A stretch of DNA of 64,000 bases from positions 1 to 64,000 of the forward strand of contig CAIXXM010000101.1 of NCBI GenBank assembly GCA_903923395.1, given 5' to 3'. This DNA comes from an uncultured Acidobacteriia bacterium. Lineage in GTDB: Bacteria; Acidobacteriota; Terriglobia; Bryobacterales; Bryobacteraceae. Positions within the stretch are counted from its first letter, which is position 1. Each line of letters starts with the position of its first letter. Below the pieces are notes generated by a model. It ran no database searches, was not told the DNA's origin, and saw only the letters and a program-made list of their open reading frames with translations. This document shows positions 40,529-50,117 of the stretch, in pieces. The translations under genes were made by a program, and so were the position numbers.

Positions 40529-42793
40529 ATGCTGCAGTTCTTCTGTCGGAACGCCCGCCCGTTCGCTTTGCTTCTGGCCGCACTTCCTCTCGCGTCACAG
40601 CAAGCCAACACCCCCGCTCCGGCTGATCCGGTCATCCGTGTCACTGTCGGCCTGGTCCAGATTGATGCCGTCGTCACAGACAGCAAAGGAAACCACGTCG
40701 CCGACCTTAAGCCTGAAGACTTTGAGGTCACCGAGGATGGCAAAAAGCAGGTCATTACTCATTTCTCTTACATCTGGAGCAGCACGGGGCCCACGGCACC
40801 GCAGCCCGTCAAACCCGCAAAAGGGACTTCCAAGGAAAGCCTGAAAGTGGAGGCTGAGATTGTTCCCGCCCCCTCGCGTCAGCTTCGTGCCAACGAGGTT
40901 CGCCGCCTGCTCGTCCTGGTTGCCGACAACCTTGGCATCTCTGCCGAAAATATTCCCCGCGTCCGCTCCACCATGAAGAACTTTGTGGATAACCAGATGC
41001 AGCCGGGCGACCTTGTCTCCATCGTTACTACGGCCAAGGGCGTGGGTCCGCTGAATCAGTTCACCAACGACAAGCGGCAACTGCATACCGCCATCGACCG
41101 GGTTCGCTGGGTCTCCTATGGCCGCAACGGTGTCAGCTCCTTCGAACCGGTTAATGAAGAGCCTGTTCCCGATGATCCCGTGGAAGCGCAGATGATGCAG
41201 GATCAAAAGGATTTCGAGCAGGCTGCCGAAAACACGCGTTCAGACAACATGGCGCTCGGCACCATGGGAACTCTGAATTACATCGTGCAGGGGCTCAAAG
41301 ATCTCCCGGGGCGGAAAGCCGTCGTGTTGTTTTCCCAGGGGTTCGCCTTCTTCCGCACTCCCACCGTAGACCGGATTCCGGGCACCACCGCATCGCGCGG
41401 CCCCGATTACGACGACCGCACTCTGACCTCCGCCCGCAAGCTCACGGATCTTGCCAACCGTGCCGGTGCCGTGATCTATTCCTTTGACGTGCGCGGCCTG
41501 GCCGTCACCAGTCTTTCCGCGGCGGACCGTGTCGCACCAAACCCCCGCAATCCCTCACATTTGAATGACTTGCAGCGTGACCGCACCAGCGGTTATCAGG
41601 ATTCGCAGGACGGTATGGAGTTCCTCGCCAAGGAGACCGGCGGACTTTTCTTCCATGAGAACAATGACTTCAACACCGGCCTCGCGAAGACCGTGGATGA
41701 TCTCTCCGGCTACTACCTGATTGGCTATCAGCCGCTGCGCGGCTCGGAAACAGGCGAGAAGGCGAAGACGGCATTTCACAAGATTCAGGTCCACGTGAAG
41801 AAAGCTGGCTTGCATGTGCGCTCCCGCAACGGTTACGTTGGCGAGCCGGAAGCTGTTTCCGCGCTGAAGCCGGAAGACGCACGCAAGGTGCAGATCAGCA
41901 AAGCGCTGTTCTCCCCCTTTCAGAACACGGATATTCACATCAAGCTGAGTCCTTATTACTCGGGTGTCGTGAATCCGCAGTCCGCCCGCAAGGATACTGT
42001 TCTTCGCGCTGTGGTCCATATCGATATCCGCGATTTGGATTTCGAAGACATTAAGGATGCCAAGGAGCCCAAGAAGCGCGCGGTTGTGGATGTGGTCTGC
42101 GCCGCCTATGATTCCGAAGGCAAGCCGGTCGGTTCGAGCGACAAGACCTTCACGATCGACGCCACACCGAAGCAGATCGAAAACACGGCTCCCCGCGGCA
42201 TTGACTACCAACTCGATATTGCGATTCCCAAGTCCGGGCCCTACCAACTCCGCGCGGCTGTTCGGGATGCTGCTTCGGAGCGGGTTGGTTCGTTCACATC
42301 TTTCGTTCAAATTCCTGATTTCAATGGCTCCAAGCTGGCGCTTTCGAGCATGGTGCTTTACGAGCAGGAAGATCCGGGCAAGGCCACGGCCGCGTTGCAA
42401 GCGCAGGTGGCGGGCGCAGGCTCTGGAAACACACGCGTCTTTGCCCCCGGCAGTACTTTGGGTTACGCTACGTTCGCTTTCAACCCCAAGCTGGACCCTG
42501 CGACTTCGAAACCCAAACTCGAAATGGAAGTTCGCTTATATCGCGGCAATCAGAAGATTTTCGCCAGTCAGCCGATGCCGATGCAGGCCCCGGCCGATGC
42601 AGCGAAGACCGGCGGCGCTGTCCCCGGCATGGGGAAAATCAGGATTCCGTCCGGCATGGCGGCGGGTGAGTATTCCGTCGCCCTCATTGTCTATGACCGT
42701 GCCGTACCCGGTGCCAAGCAGCCTTTCGCCGTACAGACCACGGATTTTACTTTGGTGAATCCTGAGGCACAGCGACCCGCCGCCAGGAACTGA
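40529..42793 (+). CDS. Secreted VWFA protein, acidobacterial type (TIGR03436-like)
   Basis: A 754-residue protein with a signal peptide (RPFALLLAALPLASQQA). A VWFA domain follows (TVGLVQIDAVVTDSKGNHVA, then RRLLVLVADNLGISAENIPR, then GRKAVVLFSQGFAFFRTPTV), followed by a C-terminal part with the YYLIGYQPLRGSETGEKAK segment and beta-rich repeats. Proteins of this layout are abundant in Acidobacteriota and may assemble surface or periplasmic complexes. The open frame extends to 39857 over the divergent gene; ATG 40529 is the first one that starts a signal peptide. TAGAAT at 40510-40515 may be its -10, giving a very short leader. Confidence 0.9.
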   Translation: MLQFFCRNARPFALLLAALPLASQQANTPAPADPVIRVTVGLVQIDAVVTDSKGNHVADLKPEDFEVTEDGKKQVITHFSYIWSSTGPTAPQPVKPAKGTSKESLKVEAEIVPAPSRQLRANEVRRLLVLVADNLGISAENIPRVRSTMKNFVDNQMQPGDLVSIVTTAKGVGPLNQFTNDKRQLHTAIDRVRWVSYGRNGVSSFEPVNEEPVPDDPVEAQMMQDQKDFEQAAENTRSDNMALGTMGTLNYIVQGLKDLPGRKAVVLFSQGFAFFRTPTVDRIPGTTASRGPDYDDRTLTSARKLTDLANRAGAVIYSFDVRGLAVTSLSAADRVAPNPRNPSHLNDLQRDRTSGYQDSQDGMEFLAKETGGLFFHENNDFNTGLAKTVDDLSGYYLIGYQPLRGSETGEKAKTAFHKIQVHVKKAGLHVRSRNGYVGEPEAVSALKPEDARKVQISKALFSPFQNTDIHIKLSPYYSGVVNPQSARKDTVLRAVVHIDIRDLDFEDIKDAKEPKKRAVVDVVCAAYDSEGKPVGSSDKTFTIDATPKQIENTAPRGIDYQLDIAIPKSGPYQLRAAVRDAASERVGSFTSFVQIPDFNGSKLALSSMVLYEQEDPGKATAALQAQVAGAGSGNTRVFAPGSTLGYATFAFNPKLDPATSKPKLEMEVRLYRGNQKIFASQPMPMQAPADAAKTGGAVPGMGKIRIPSGMAAGEYSVALIVYDRAVPGAKQPFAVQTTDFTLVNPEAQRPAARN

Positions 42794-43226
42794 TCCACGC
42801 GCTGGCCAGGGGCACAAAAAACACTGCTGTTGCCGCAATGGTGTCCGCGGCCAGGTCTTCCCATTCGAACGGGTTGCCATAAACTTTGCGCTGCAGGAAC
42901 TCAGTCAGCGCCGCGATAACGATGAGAAGCAGTAGCGCACCCGCACGTCGGGGAAGGCTTCGGATCAGGAGCAGCATCAGCGCCATCGCCGCGGCGTAAA
43001 CCGCTGCATGCGTGATGATGTGGGGATTGATCACCACCGCTGGACCAAGAACCGCCGCCAGCGGAGGATAAGGCACGAAATCCAGCAGTTGCGTGTGTCT
43101 GGAAAACCAGAGTGTCGCTTTGAATTTGTAAGGCATAAGTGAAGCTGCGGTAATGACCGCCGCCGCCAAAGCGGCTGCTCCGACTCGCCATCCTGTTCCC
43201 AAACCGAATAGTATCAACTGTTGCAA
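42747..43226 (-). CDS. VanZ-like membrane protein
   Basis: About 160 residues with four hydrophobic helices and the VanZ family pattern: a first helix VGAAALAAAVITAASLM, a loop with DFVPYPPLAAVLGPAVVINP, then TEFLQRKVYGNPFEWEDLAA and a final helix. VanZ proteins alter susceptibility to lipopeptides or teicoplanin, but most are of unknown function. The frame is open upstream to 43490, but that overlaps the divergent YdcF gene; I place the start at TTG 43226, uncertain. It overlaps the end of the VWFA gene by 47 bases on the other strand. Confidence 0.75.
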   Translation of the reverse strand: MQQLILFGLGTGWRVGAAALAAAVITAASLMPYKFKATLWFSRHTQLLDFVPYPPLAAVLGPAVVINPHIITHAAVYAAAMALMLLLIRSLPRRAGALLLLIVIAALTEFLQRKVYGNPFEWEDLAADTIAATAVFFVPLASAWISSWRRVAVPQDSPK

Positions 43227-43245
43227 CGTTACACTGCGGAGAGAA

Positions 43246-44022
43246 ATGTTTCTTCTCTTGAGTAAAGTCCTGACGCCGCTGCTCCTCCCGCCCGGACTAC
43301 AGATGGTCCTGGTCCTGATTTCCTTCTTTCTCTTCCGGCGGCGTCCGAAACTGGCCTGGACCATGGGGCTGCTCTCGATCGTCTCGCTCGCGTATCTCAG
43401 CTCCGGTGTCGCGGTGGAGGCCTTTACCGGCCACTTGGAACGCCAATTCCCCAGCGTGGCACCCTCCGAAGCGCCCACTGCGGACGCCATTATCGTGTTG
43501 GGAGACTTTCAGGCCACGCCTACCGCGAAGCGCCCGCGGATTGGGATCGTTGACGATACCGACCGTCTTTACAACGGGGTCCAGTTATTTCGCGCCGGCA
43601 AAGCTCCGGTCCTCGTTCTGTCCGGTGGTTCGGTGATGCTCTACGGCTCCACCCGCCGTTCCCAAGCCGAGTATGCGAGAGATCTGGCCATCAGCCTCGG
43701 GGTGCCAGCGTCGTCAGTCTTAGTCGAAGGCCTTTCCCAGAACACCCATGAAAACGCCGTGGCTTCCCGTAATTTGTTGGCGCCCAGAAACATTCACAGG
43801 GTTCTGCTTGTGACCTCCGGCTATCACATGCCCCGCTCTGCGGCCATATTCCGCAAAGAAGGCTTTGATGTGATCCCCTATCCGGCGGATTTCAAAACCG
43901 GCTGGTACGAACAGCGCTTTCCCTTTGGCTATTTGCCAAATCCTCAATGCCTCTTTGTCAACGGGCTGGCGCTCCATGAGTACATCGGCCTCGCGGTTTA
44001 CAAACTCCGCGGCTGGGCCTGA
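43246..44022 (+). CDS. YdcF/ElyC-like DUF218 protein
   Basis: A 258-residue protein with two N-terminal membrane helices (PLLLPPGLQMVLVLISFFLF and a second) and a periplasmic DUF218 domain: AIIVLGDFQATPTAKRPRIG, APVLVLSGGSV, ENAVASRNLL, RVLLVTSGYHMPRSAAIFRK. The E. coli relative ElyC affects envelope and peptidoglycan. The ATG 43246 has GGAGAG just upstream. It is divergent from the VanZ-like gene and ends seven bases from the convergent TonB receptor. Confidence 0.88.
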   Translation: MFLLLSKVLTPLLLPPGLQMVLVLISFFLFRRRPKLAWTMGLLSIVSLAYLSSGVAVEAFTGHLERQFPSVAPSEAPTADAIIVLGDFQATPTAKRPRIGIVDDTDRLYNGVQLFRAGKAPVLVLSGGSVMLYGSTRRSQAEYARDLAISLGVPASSVLVEGLSQNTHENAVASRNLLAPRNIHRVLLVTSGYHMPRSAAIFRKEGFDVIPYPADFKTGWYEQRFPFGYLPNPQCLFVNGLALHEYIGLAVYKLRGWA

Positions 44023-44028
44023 AGGCCG

Positions 44029-46779
44029 CTACCAGACCAGCTTGACCTGCAACTCCAGCTTCCGGTTGCTGGCATTCTCTGAGAAGCCTTCATTGTTCGG
44101 GCCGCCATTCAGCGAGTTCGCGCGCCCGAACAGCGAAGACTGGATGTTGCCGATGATCGGGCCGGGGTTGTTGTGGTTCGTCAGGTTTCTCGTCGCCAGG
44201 CCGATGTTCAGCGTGTACTTCCGGTCGCTCGAAGGCGTGCCGAACACGCCCCGCATGCCCCCGGGCTGAGACATATTGGCCACATTCGGCGCGCCCTGTT
44301 GCGACGCCGGCTGTTCCTTGCGCGGACCAATCCCGATGGATTTCGTGAACCGCAGACTTAGGTTGACCTGCCCCGGACCGCGCCCGTAATTCCTCGGCAG
44401 AATCGTTTCTCCCGCAATGGGGTTCGGATCCAGCAGCCCATAGGCCGTCTGGATCGCACCCGCGCGTCCCGGCGAAGCAATTCCCGGCCGGGCGTTGTAA
44501 ACCGTTGTGCCGAACAAATCCTGTCCCGCCGTGATATCGAACGGTGCGCCGGATTGCAACTGGAGATACGGTGACACGCGGATGTTCCAGCGCGCCAGCA
44601 ACGAGCCGCCGATCAGATAGCGGTGACGGATGTCCGTCGACGCAGGGCCATATTCTCCGGCCCAGTTATACGGATTCGCCGGAAATGTTCCCAGCCCGTC
44701 TGAGTTGCTCTTCGCCGAGTTGATCACGTAGTAACTGAACAGTGTCAGCTGCGATACCGGGCGGATACTCGCATTGACCACCAGCTGGTTCTGGTTGTAG
44801 ATACCAGTGGATGTCGCATCAAAGACCGGCGAAGAAGTGCCCAGCGGATAAATGCCATTCCTCGGCGCATTTACATCCAGCGACCGCAGGATATGCACGC
44901 CGTGCGAGTTCGAATAAGTGCCGGAGAGCGTCATGGTCTTTGTCAGTTGCCGCTCCAGCGTAATCGCCGATTGCATGAGATAGGGCGACCGCAGATTTGC
45001 ATCCACCACCTGCCGCACCTGCGCTGATTGTGCACCAAGTACCGGCGCATTCGGATAAGTCCCCGGATTGGTGATCACATACTGCTGCTGCACCGTGCCA
45101 TTGAAACGGTCTGCCGCAAGAGTATTTCCCAACGCGAACCTGTCATAGAAGATACCGAAGCCTGCCCGGATGACGGTCTTCTGCTTCTGCAGTTTCTTCG
45201 GTGCCCAGGCGAGACCGATGCGCGGCGCGATGTCCTTGTGGTCATGGATATTCGTCTGCGCCTCATAACGCATCCCGTAGCTCAGGGTGAAGTTCTGGCT
45301 TACGCGCCAGTCATCTCCCCAAAACGCGGCGGCATCGAACTGGCTGACTTTCAATTCCGGTGTCCCGGTGGTGATGGAATACTGTGACGCAATGCCCTGC
45401 TGGTACTGGCTGATCGATTGGAACGTGAACGTGCCATTGAAGTTCGAGCGCGAAATGTTGTCGTCCTGCGTATCCCGCAACCGCACGCCGAAGCGCATCA
45501 AATGCGCGCCCTTCAATATGGACGTATTGTTCTGCAACTCGTAGTTGTTCTGCTTGTCGTAACTGTTGCCGCCGGTGGCCCCGCCACTATTGAACGCACC
45601 CAGCACCTGAATCTCCGGCGTGGTCGTGTTCGGCACCGCGTCCCGCTCCGCACCGAAGTATTGGAACCGGGTTTCATTGACCACATTGCCATGGATGACT
45701 GTTGCGGATAGTTGCACGGTATTGTTCAGCAGTTGCAGCTTATAGCCGCGGCTGGTCAGGTCAAAGCCGCCAATGCCCGCGCCATCGATGGTCGTGTTTG
45801 AGAAGTAGTAACGACCCGTCAGTGTCACGTTCGGCGTCAGCGCGTAATCCATGCGCGGGCTGATGTTGAAGCGCCGCTGCGGTGTTTTGAAGATCGAATT
45901 GAACGCCACGGGCAGATGGCTCACAGGGTCCAGCAGCACGCCATTGCTGATGTAGCCGTTATCCACCGCCTGCCGCTGCAAATCCAGCGTGAAGGAAGAC
46001 AGCTTCGTCAGAGGACCGCTGATGGAATTTTCAAACTCATGCAACGTCAGCGGTGCCTTCTCAGAGGCGTAAGGATTTCTGGAATTCCATTTATCCGTGC
46101 CGAAGTTGTAGCCCAGATTGCCCTTGAATTTATCCGCCCCCGGCTTGGTGAAGATTTCGATTCTGCCGAAGCCCAGCTTGTCGTATTCCGGTGTAAATGG
46201 GTTCGAGTTGATCCGGATTTCGCGGATACTTTCTTTCGGCGGCAGTTGCCCCCCGCTAAAGCCGTCAATGAAGATGGAGCCGCCGCCCGGCCCTGCACCC
46301 GGCCCGGCGAGCGCCTGTAGATCGGCCTGCAGATCTTCCGGATCATCCGCCAGCGCGTCCAGATCTTTCCCCGTCAATACGATGGCACTGGCGTTGTTCG
46401 CCGGGTCCGTCGTCACGGTGGGCACGCCATCTGCCGCAACCGTAACCTGTTCCGCCCGCGCCATCACACTGAGGCGCAATTCCACGGTCTGGCTGGTGCC
46501 GTTTAACTTCACCGCCACGGGCTTCGGCGTCGCCAACTGCGGTGCCGTCGCCGTGATCGAGTACGCCCCGTCTTTGAGGCCCGTAATCACATAGGTTCCA
46601 TCCGCCTGCGACTTGACCGATTTCGTCGACGGACCCTGCGCCACAACGGTCGCACCCGGCACGGCAGAGCTGGATTCATCCATTACGTGCCCGGAAATAG
46701 AAAGCGTTTGAGCCTGCAAACTCAAAGCAGCAAGAGCGGCAAGAAGAAAATGTTTCAAGTTTTTATTGAAACACAGCAT
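44029..46779 (-). CDS. TonB-dependent outer-membrane receptor (second)
   Basis: A 916-residue Oar-like receptor. A signal peptide (NLKHFLLAALAALSLQA) is followed by a carboxypeptidase-regulatory domain (SGHVMDESSSAVPGATVVAQ), a plug with GGGSIFIDGFSGGQLPPKES, and a beta-barrel ending ASNRKLELQVKLVW. AGGAG lies nine bases before the ATG. It is divergent from the GH28-like/SGNH operon, 90 bases away, which suggests it imports the products of those enzymes; this is inference. Confidence 0.9.
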   Translation of the reverse strand: MLCFNKNLKHFLLAALAALSLQAQTLSISGHVMDESSSAVPGATVVAQGPSTKSVKSQADGTYVITGLKDGAYSITATAPQLATPKPVAVKLNGTSQTVELRLSVMARAEQVTVAADGVPTVTTDPANNASAIVLTGKDLDALADDPEDLQADLQALAGPGAGPGGGSIFIDGFSGGQLPPKESIREIRINSNPFTPEYDKLGFGRIEIFTKPGADKFKGNLGYNFGTDKWNSRNPYASEKAPLTLHEFENSISGPLTKLSSFTLDLQRQAVDNGYISNGVLLDPVSHLPVAFNSIFKTPQRRFNISPRMDYALTPNVTLTGRYYFSNTTIDGAGIGGFDLTSRGYKLQLLNNTVQLSATVIHGNVVNETRFQYFGAERDAVPNTTTPEIQVLGAFNSGGATGGNSYDKQNNYELQNNTSILKGAHLMRFGVRLRDTQDDNISRSNFNGTFTFQSISQYQQGIASQYSITTGTPELKVSQFDAAAFWGDDWRVSQNFTLSYGMRYEAQTNIHDHKDIAPRIGLAWAPKKLQKQKTVIRAGFGIFYDRFALGNTLAADRFNGTVQQQYVITNPGTYPNAPVLGAQSAQVRQVVDANLRSPYLMQSAITLERQLTKTMTLSGTYSNSHGVHILRSLDVNAPRNGIYPLGTSSPVFDATSTGIYNQNQLVVNASIRPVSQLTLFSYYVINSAKSNSDGLGTFPANPYNWAGEYGPASTDIRHRYLIGGSLLARWNIRVSPYLQLQSGAPFDITAGQDLFGTTVYNARPGIASPGRAGAIQTAYGLLDPNPIAGETILPRNYGRGPGQVNLSLRFTKSIGIGPRKEQPASQQGAPNVANMSQPGGMRGVFGTPSSDRKYTLNIGLATRNLTNHNNPGPIIGNIQSSLFGRANSLNGGPNNEGFSENASNRKLELQVKLVW

Positions 46780-46846
46780 TCTGATAAACTCCTGAAAACT
46801 CTTTCCGCCTTAATATCCCGCCTCCATTGCCCGCGCTCTCTGGCGC

Positions 46847-46855
46847 TGCTACCAT
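46847..46855 (+). promoter_or_regulatory. Extended -10 element of the GH28-like operon
   Basis: TGCTACCAT, part of the 12-mer TGCTACCATCGG shared with the MoxR-like promoter. The hexamer TACCAT ends 13 bases before the ATG at 46869, so the leader would be about 7 bases. Confidence 0.35.
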
Positions 46856-46868
46856 CGGCAGCGGTGCC

Positions 46869-48287
46869 ATGCTTCAGAAACTTCTTGCTCTCTTCGTCTT
46901 CGCTGCCCTCACCACAGCCCACGCAGCCTTCATAGACGCCGCTGATTTCGGCTTTTCCCCCACGGCGAGTGGCACGACCAACGCCCAGGCCTTGCAGCGT
47001 GCCGTCGACCGCACCGGCACCATTACCGTCACCACACCCGGCACTTACCAGATCGCGGCCACCGTCTATCTCGGCAGTAACACCACTCTGCTCTTCGGCG
47101 ACAATGTCTACCTCAAGAAAGTCGCGGAACAGGGGCCATTCACCCACGTCCTACTGAATAAGGGAGCATTGAGCAAGACTTGGGATCACCACATTATCGT
47201 CTCCGGTTTGCAACTGATCGTCAACGGTGTGGATGTCCGCAAATGGCAGGTCTATGGACTCCACGGTCAAATCGCCTTCTTCTATATCAAGGACCTCAAA
47301 ATCGACCACTTCCGCTGCCTGGATGGCGGCAAAGCCCAGTACATGATCCATATCTGCACTTTTGAGGACATCCTGATTGACGATATCCGTATCGAGGGCG
47401 GCAAAGACGGCGTCCACCTCGGCCGGGGCAAGCGCTTCACCATCCGGAATGGTGTCTTCGAAACCGGCGACGATGCGATTGCCCTCAACGCGCACGATTA
47501 CTCGGTCGGCAACCCGGAACTCGGCTGGATTGAAGACGGCGTTATCGAAAACATGCATGACCTGCCCAACCCGAAGCAGCAGATCGGCTATTTCTGCCGT
47601 ATTCTGGCCGGTGCCTGGATCGACTGGCGGCCCGGCATGGAAGTGCAGCAATCTGATACGGTCGTTTCCGGCGGCAAGTTATACCGCGTCCAGATGAGTC
47701 CGGATGAAAAGGTCTATAAATCCGTCACCAGACCCACCCACCAGACGGGAGCCGCGGTCCTTGACGGTATCAACTGGGGCGTGGTCCAGAATGATGTTAC
47801 TTATACGGCGGGCGTTCGCAACGTTGTCTTCCGCGATATCTATCTTGAGAAGCCGCGCACTGCGTTCTCCGTCCATTTCGACACGGGTAAGTACAGCCGC
47901 TCTTACTATCCGGGCGCGCCGGTCCCCCACCAGGAGAATATCCTCTTCGATAACATCCGGGTTCTCTATGACGCCCCGTCGGATTTCCTGCAGATCCGTA
48001 CCCCCGTCGATGTGCTGAGCATCGCGAACTCCAGCTTCCGCAACAACCACATTTCTTTCCTCACGAACCAGGCTATGTCTGACTATGGCCCTACGAAGAT
48101 CAACATCACCGGCTGCGTGTTCGGCAACCGCGGCAAACTGGATCTTCTGGTGAACCGCATCCCTGGCAAAGTCATCTCTCTCAAGACCGCGGGAAGCGTG
48201 GAGCTGAGTGATGATTTCACTGCCTCCATCGTCCCAGGCAACGGTAACATCACGATCGATTCTGACTTGAAAGGACTCAGGAAATGA
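46869..48287 (+). CDS. Secreted GH28-like right-handed beta-helix enzyme
   Basis: A 472-residue protein with a signal peptide ([20 protein letters not shown]) and a parallel beta-helix body. The [16 protein letters not shown] segment near residue 200 matches the GDD part of the glycoside hydrolase 28 (polygalacturonase) active site, and [12 protein letters not shown] lies just before it. The usual GHG and RxK motifs were not identified, so pectinase activity is likely but not proven. The longer frame from 46827 is rejected because it starts with TTG without a ribosome-binding site. It overlaps the SGNH gene by ATGA. Confidence 0.8.
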   Translation: MLQKLLALFVFAALTTAHAAFIDAADFGFSPTASGTTNAQALQRAVDRTGTITVTTPGTYQIAATVYLGSNTTLLFGDNVYLKKVAEQGPFTHVLLNKGALSKTWDHHIIVSGLQLIVNGVDVRKWQVYGLHGQIAFFYIKDLKIDHFRCLDGGKAQYMIHICTFEDILIDDIRIEGGKDGVHLGRGKRFTIRNGVFETGDDAIALNAHDYSVGNPELGWIEDGVIENMHDLPNPKQQIGYFCRILAGAWIDWRPGMEVQQSDTVVSGGKLYRVQMSPDEKVYKSVTRPTHQTGAAVLDGINWGVVQNDVTYTAGVRNVVFRDIYLEKPRTAFSVHFDTGKYSRSYYPGAPVPHQENILFDNIRVLYDAPSDFLQIRTPVDVLSIANSSFRNNHISFLTNQAMSDYGPTKINITGCVFGNRGKLDLLVNRIPGKVISLKTAGSVELSDDFTASIVPGNGNITIDSDLKGLRK

Positions 48288-50113
48288 AACTGCTCGCTGC
48301 GCTGCTGATTGCTCTTCCCGTCTTCGCCCAGTTGCCGGTTCCGAAAGAGACGGATGCCCGGTTAAAGCCTGATGGTCCACAGCAATGGGGCCTGGTGCAG
48401 GCGAAGATCACGAACCCGGGTCTGCCCAGGGTGCTGCTTATCGGCGATTCCATTCTGGAAGGGTACCGCGTGGATGTAACCAGCGCCCTGCGCGGCAAGG
48501 CCAACGTGGATTACTGGAAGAACCCGTACCATCAGTCCAAAGAGCTGAATGACCTGCTCGCGAAAGTCCTGACTTATGGACCCTATGATGTAATCCACTT
48601 CAATATGGGGCTGCATGGCTGGACGAAAGGCCGCATTCTTGATGGCACTTACATCCCTCTCACACGGGCTTATGTGGAAATCCTGCAGCGCACTTTACCC
48701 CGCGCCAAGCTGATCTGGGCCTCCACCACTCCCGTCACTGTCAAAGATAAGCCCGGCGAGCTGGACCCTGCGATCAATCCCATCATCGTGGAACACAACC
48801 GCATGGCCGCCGAAGTGATGGAGTCCCTCCATGTGCCTGTCAATGATTTCTATTCCCTGTTGATCAACAAGCTGGACCTTGCACGCGGCGATCAGTTCCA
48901 TTGGAAGCCCGCAGCTTACCCCATCCTCGCGAGGGCGGCCACGGCTTCGATCCTCCAGGCGCTTGGGCAAACTCCCGCAGCGGCCTTGCCGGATCCATCA
49001 CTAAGTGAAGAACTCCGGGCCAGAGCCGGACTCCCCAATTTCTTAGACAAATTGCAGGCCGGTGGACCCGTCCGCATCGCGTATCTCGGCGGCAGCATCA
49101 CTGCGGCGAATGGCTGGCGTCCCAAGACAATCGCCTGGTTCCAGGCACAGTATCCCCGCGCGCAAATCATCGAAATCAACGCAGCCATCTCCGGTACGGG
49201 TTCTGATTACGGCGCCATCAGCGCGGGGCAGGATGTTCTCTCCAAAGATCCGGATCTGATCTTTCTGGAACACCGCGTCAACGGTTCCGCGGGTTTCGAC
49301 ACGAAGTCCGTCGAAGGCCTCGTGCGCCAGATCTGGAAGCACAATATGCGCACGGATATCTGCTTGATCTACACGATCTCCCAACCCATGCTCGCCGGAA
49401 TCCAGGCTGGAAAGCAGACACCCTTTGGCACTGCCATGGAGCGCATTGCTAATTACTACGGCATCCCCTCTATTGATCTTGGCGTAGAGATTGCCCGGCA
49501 GGAGAAGGCCGGCCAGTTAGTCTTCAAAGGGGAACTGCCTGTGGAAGGGAAGATCGTCTTCTCCAAGGACGGCACTCATCCCGGTGAAGAGGGCCATAAC
49601 ATCTACCGGGATATCATCGCGCGGTCCATGGTTGCGATGCGCGGGCAGGGAACCGCCGGGCCACATGATATCCCGGCACCCATCGACTCCGGTGCCTGGG
49701 AGAACGTGAAGCTTATACCGATAACTAGTGTCGAGCGGACCTCCGACTGGGAGCCCGTCGATATCGCAACTGACCCCGTCTATCAGGAAGACTTCGGCCG
49801 TACCGATGGTATGTTGCGCGGTGCCATCAAATCTACTCACGCGGGGTCTACCCTGACAGTCCATTGGCGCGGGACCACGCTCGGGTTCAGTGATATCCCG
49901 CAAGGCGAGGGCATTGAGGTGGAAGTCATCACGGATAACGGCAAGCCGGTAACCCTCAAGCGCTTACAGACGGAGAAGATCCGGCGGTACTCGCGCTTCT
50001 TCTATCTCCCGGAACTGCCGAATCAGTCCCACACGACGGTACTCCGCATCAAGCAGTTACCCGAAGGTGTCGCGTTCTATGCGGGTCAGATCCTCACCGC
50101 GGCTCCAGAATAG
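48284..50113 (+). CDS. Secreted protein with two SGNH/GDSL hydrolase domains
   Basis: A 609-residue protein with a signal peptide ([15 protein letters not shown]). The first SGNH domain has the nucleophile in [12 protein letters not shown] (Ser56), an Asn in FNMGLHGW and a [10 protein letters not shown] Asp/His block. The second begins at [15 protein letters not shown] near residue 268 and ends with [13 protein letters not shown] near residue 430, then a beta-rich C-terminus. Two tandem esterase/acetyl-xylan-esterase-like domains in one chain would deacetylate pectin or hemicellulose, complementing the GH28-like enzyme coupled upstream. The substrate is inferred from the neighbour only. Confidence 0.88.
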   Translation: MKLLAALLIALPVFAQLPVPKETDARLKPDGPQQWGLVQAKITNPGLPRVLLIGDSILEGYRVDVTSALRGKANVDYWKNPYHQSKELNDLLAKVLTYGPYDVIHFNMGLHGWTKGRILDGTYIPLTRAYVEILQRTLPRAKLIWASTTPVTVKDKPGELDPAINPIIVEHNRMAAEVMESLHVPVNDFYSLLINKLDLARGDQFHWKPAAYPILARAATASILQALGQTPAAALPDPSLSEELRARAGLPNFLDKLQAGGPVRIAYLGGSITAANGWRPKTIAWFQAQYPRAQIIEINAAISGTGSDYGAISAGQDVLSKDPDLIFLEHRVNGSAGFDTKSVEGLVRQIWKHNMRTDICLIYTISQPMLAGIQAGKQTPFGTAMERIANYYGIPSIDLGVEIARQEKAGQLVFKGELPVEGKIVFSKDGTHPGEEGHNIYRDIIARSMVAMRGQGTAGPHDIPAPIDSGAWENVKLIPITSVERTSDWEPVDIATDPVYQEDFGRTDGMLRGAIKSTHAGSTLTVHWRGTTLGFSDIPQGEGIEVEVITDNGKPVTLKRLQTEKIRRYSRFFYLPELPNQSHTTVLRIKQLPEGVAFYAGQILTAAPE

Positions 50114-50117
50114 AAAG

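Noticed and set aside
43227-43490. N-terminal extension of the VanZ-like protein
   Set aside because: It overlaps the YdcF-like gene and shows no membrane helices or homology.
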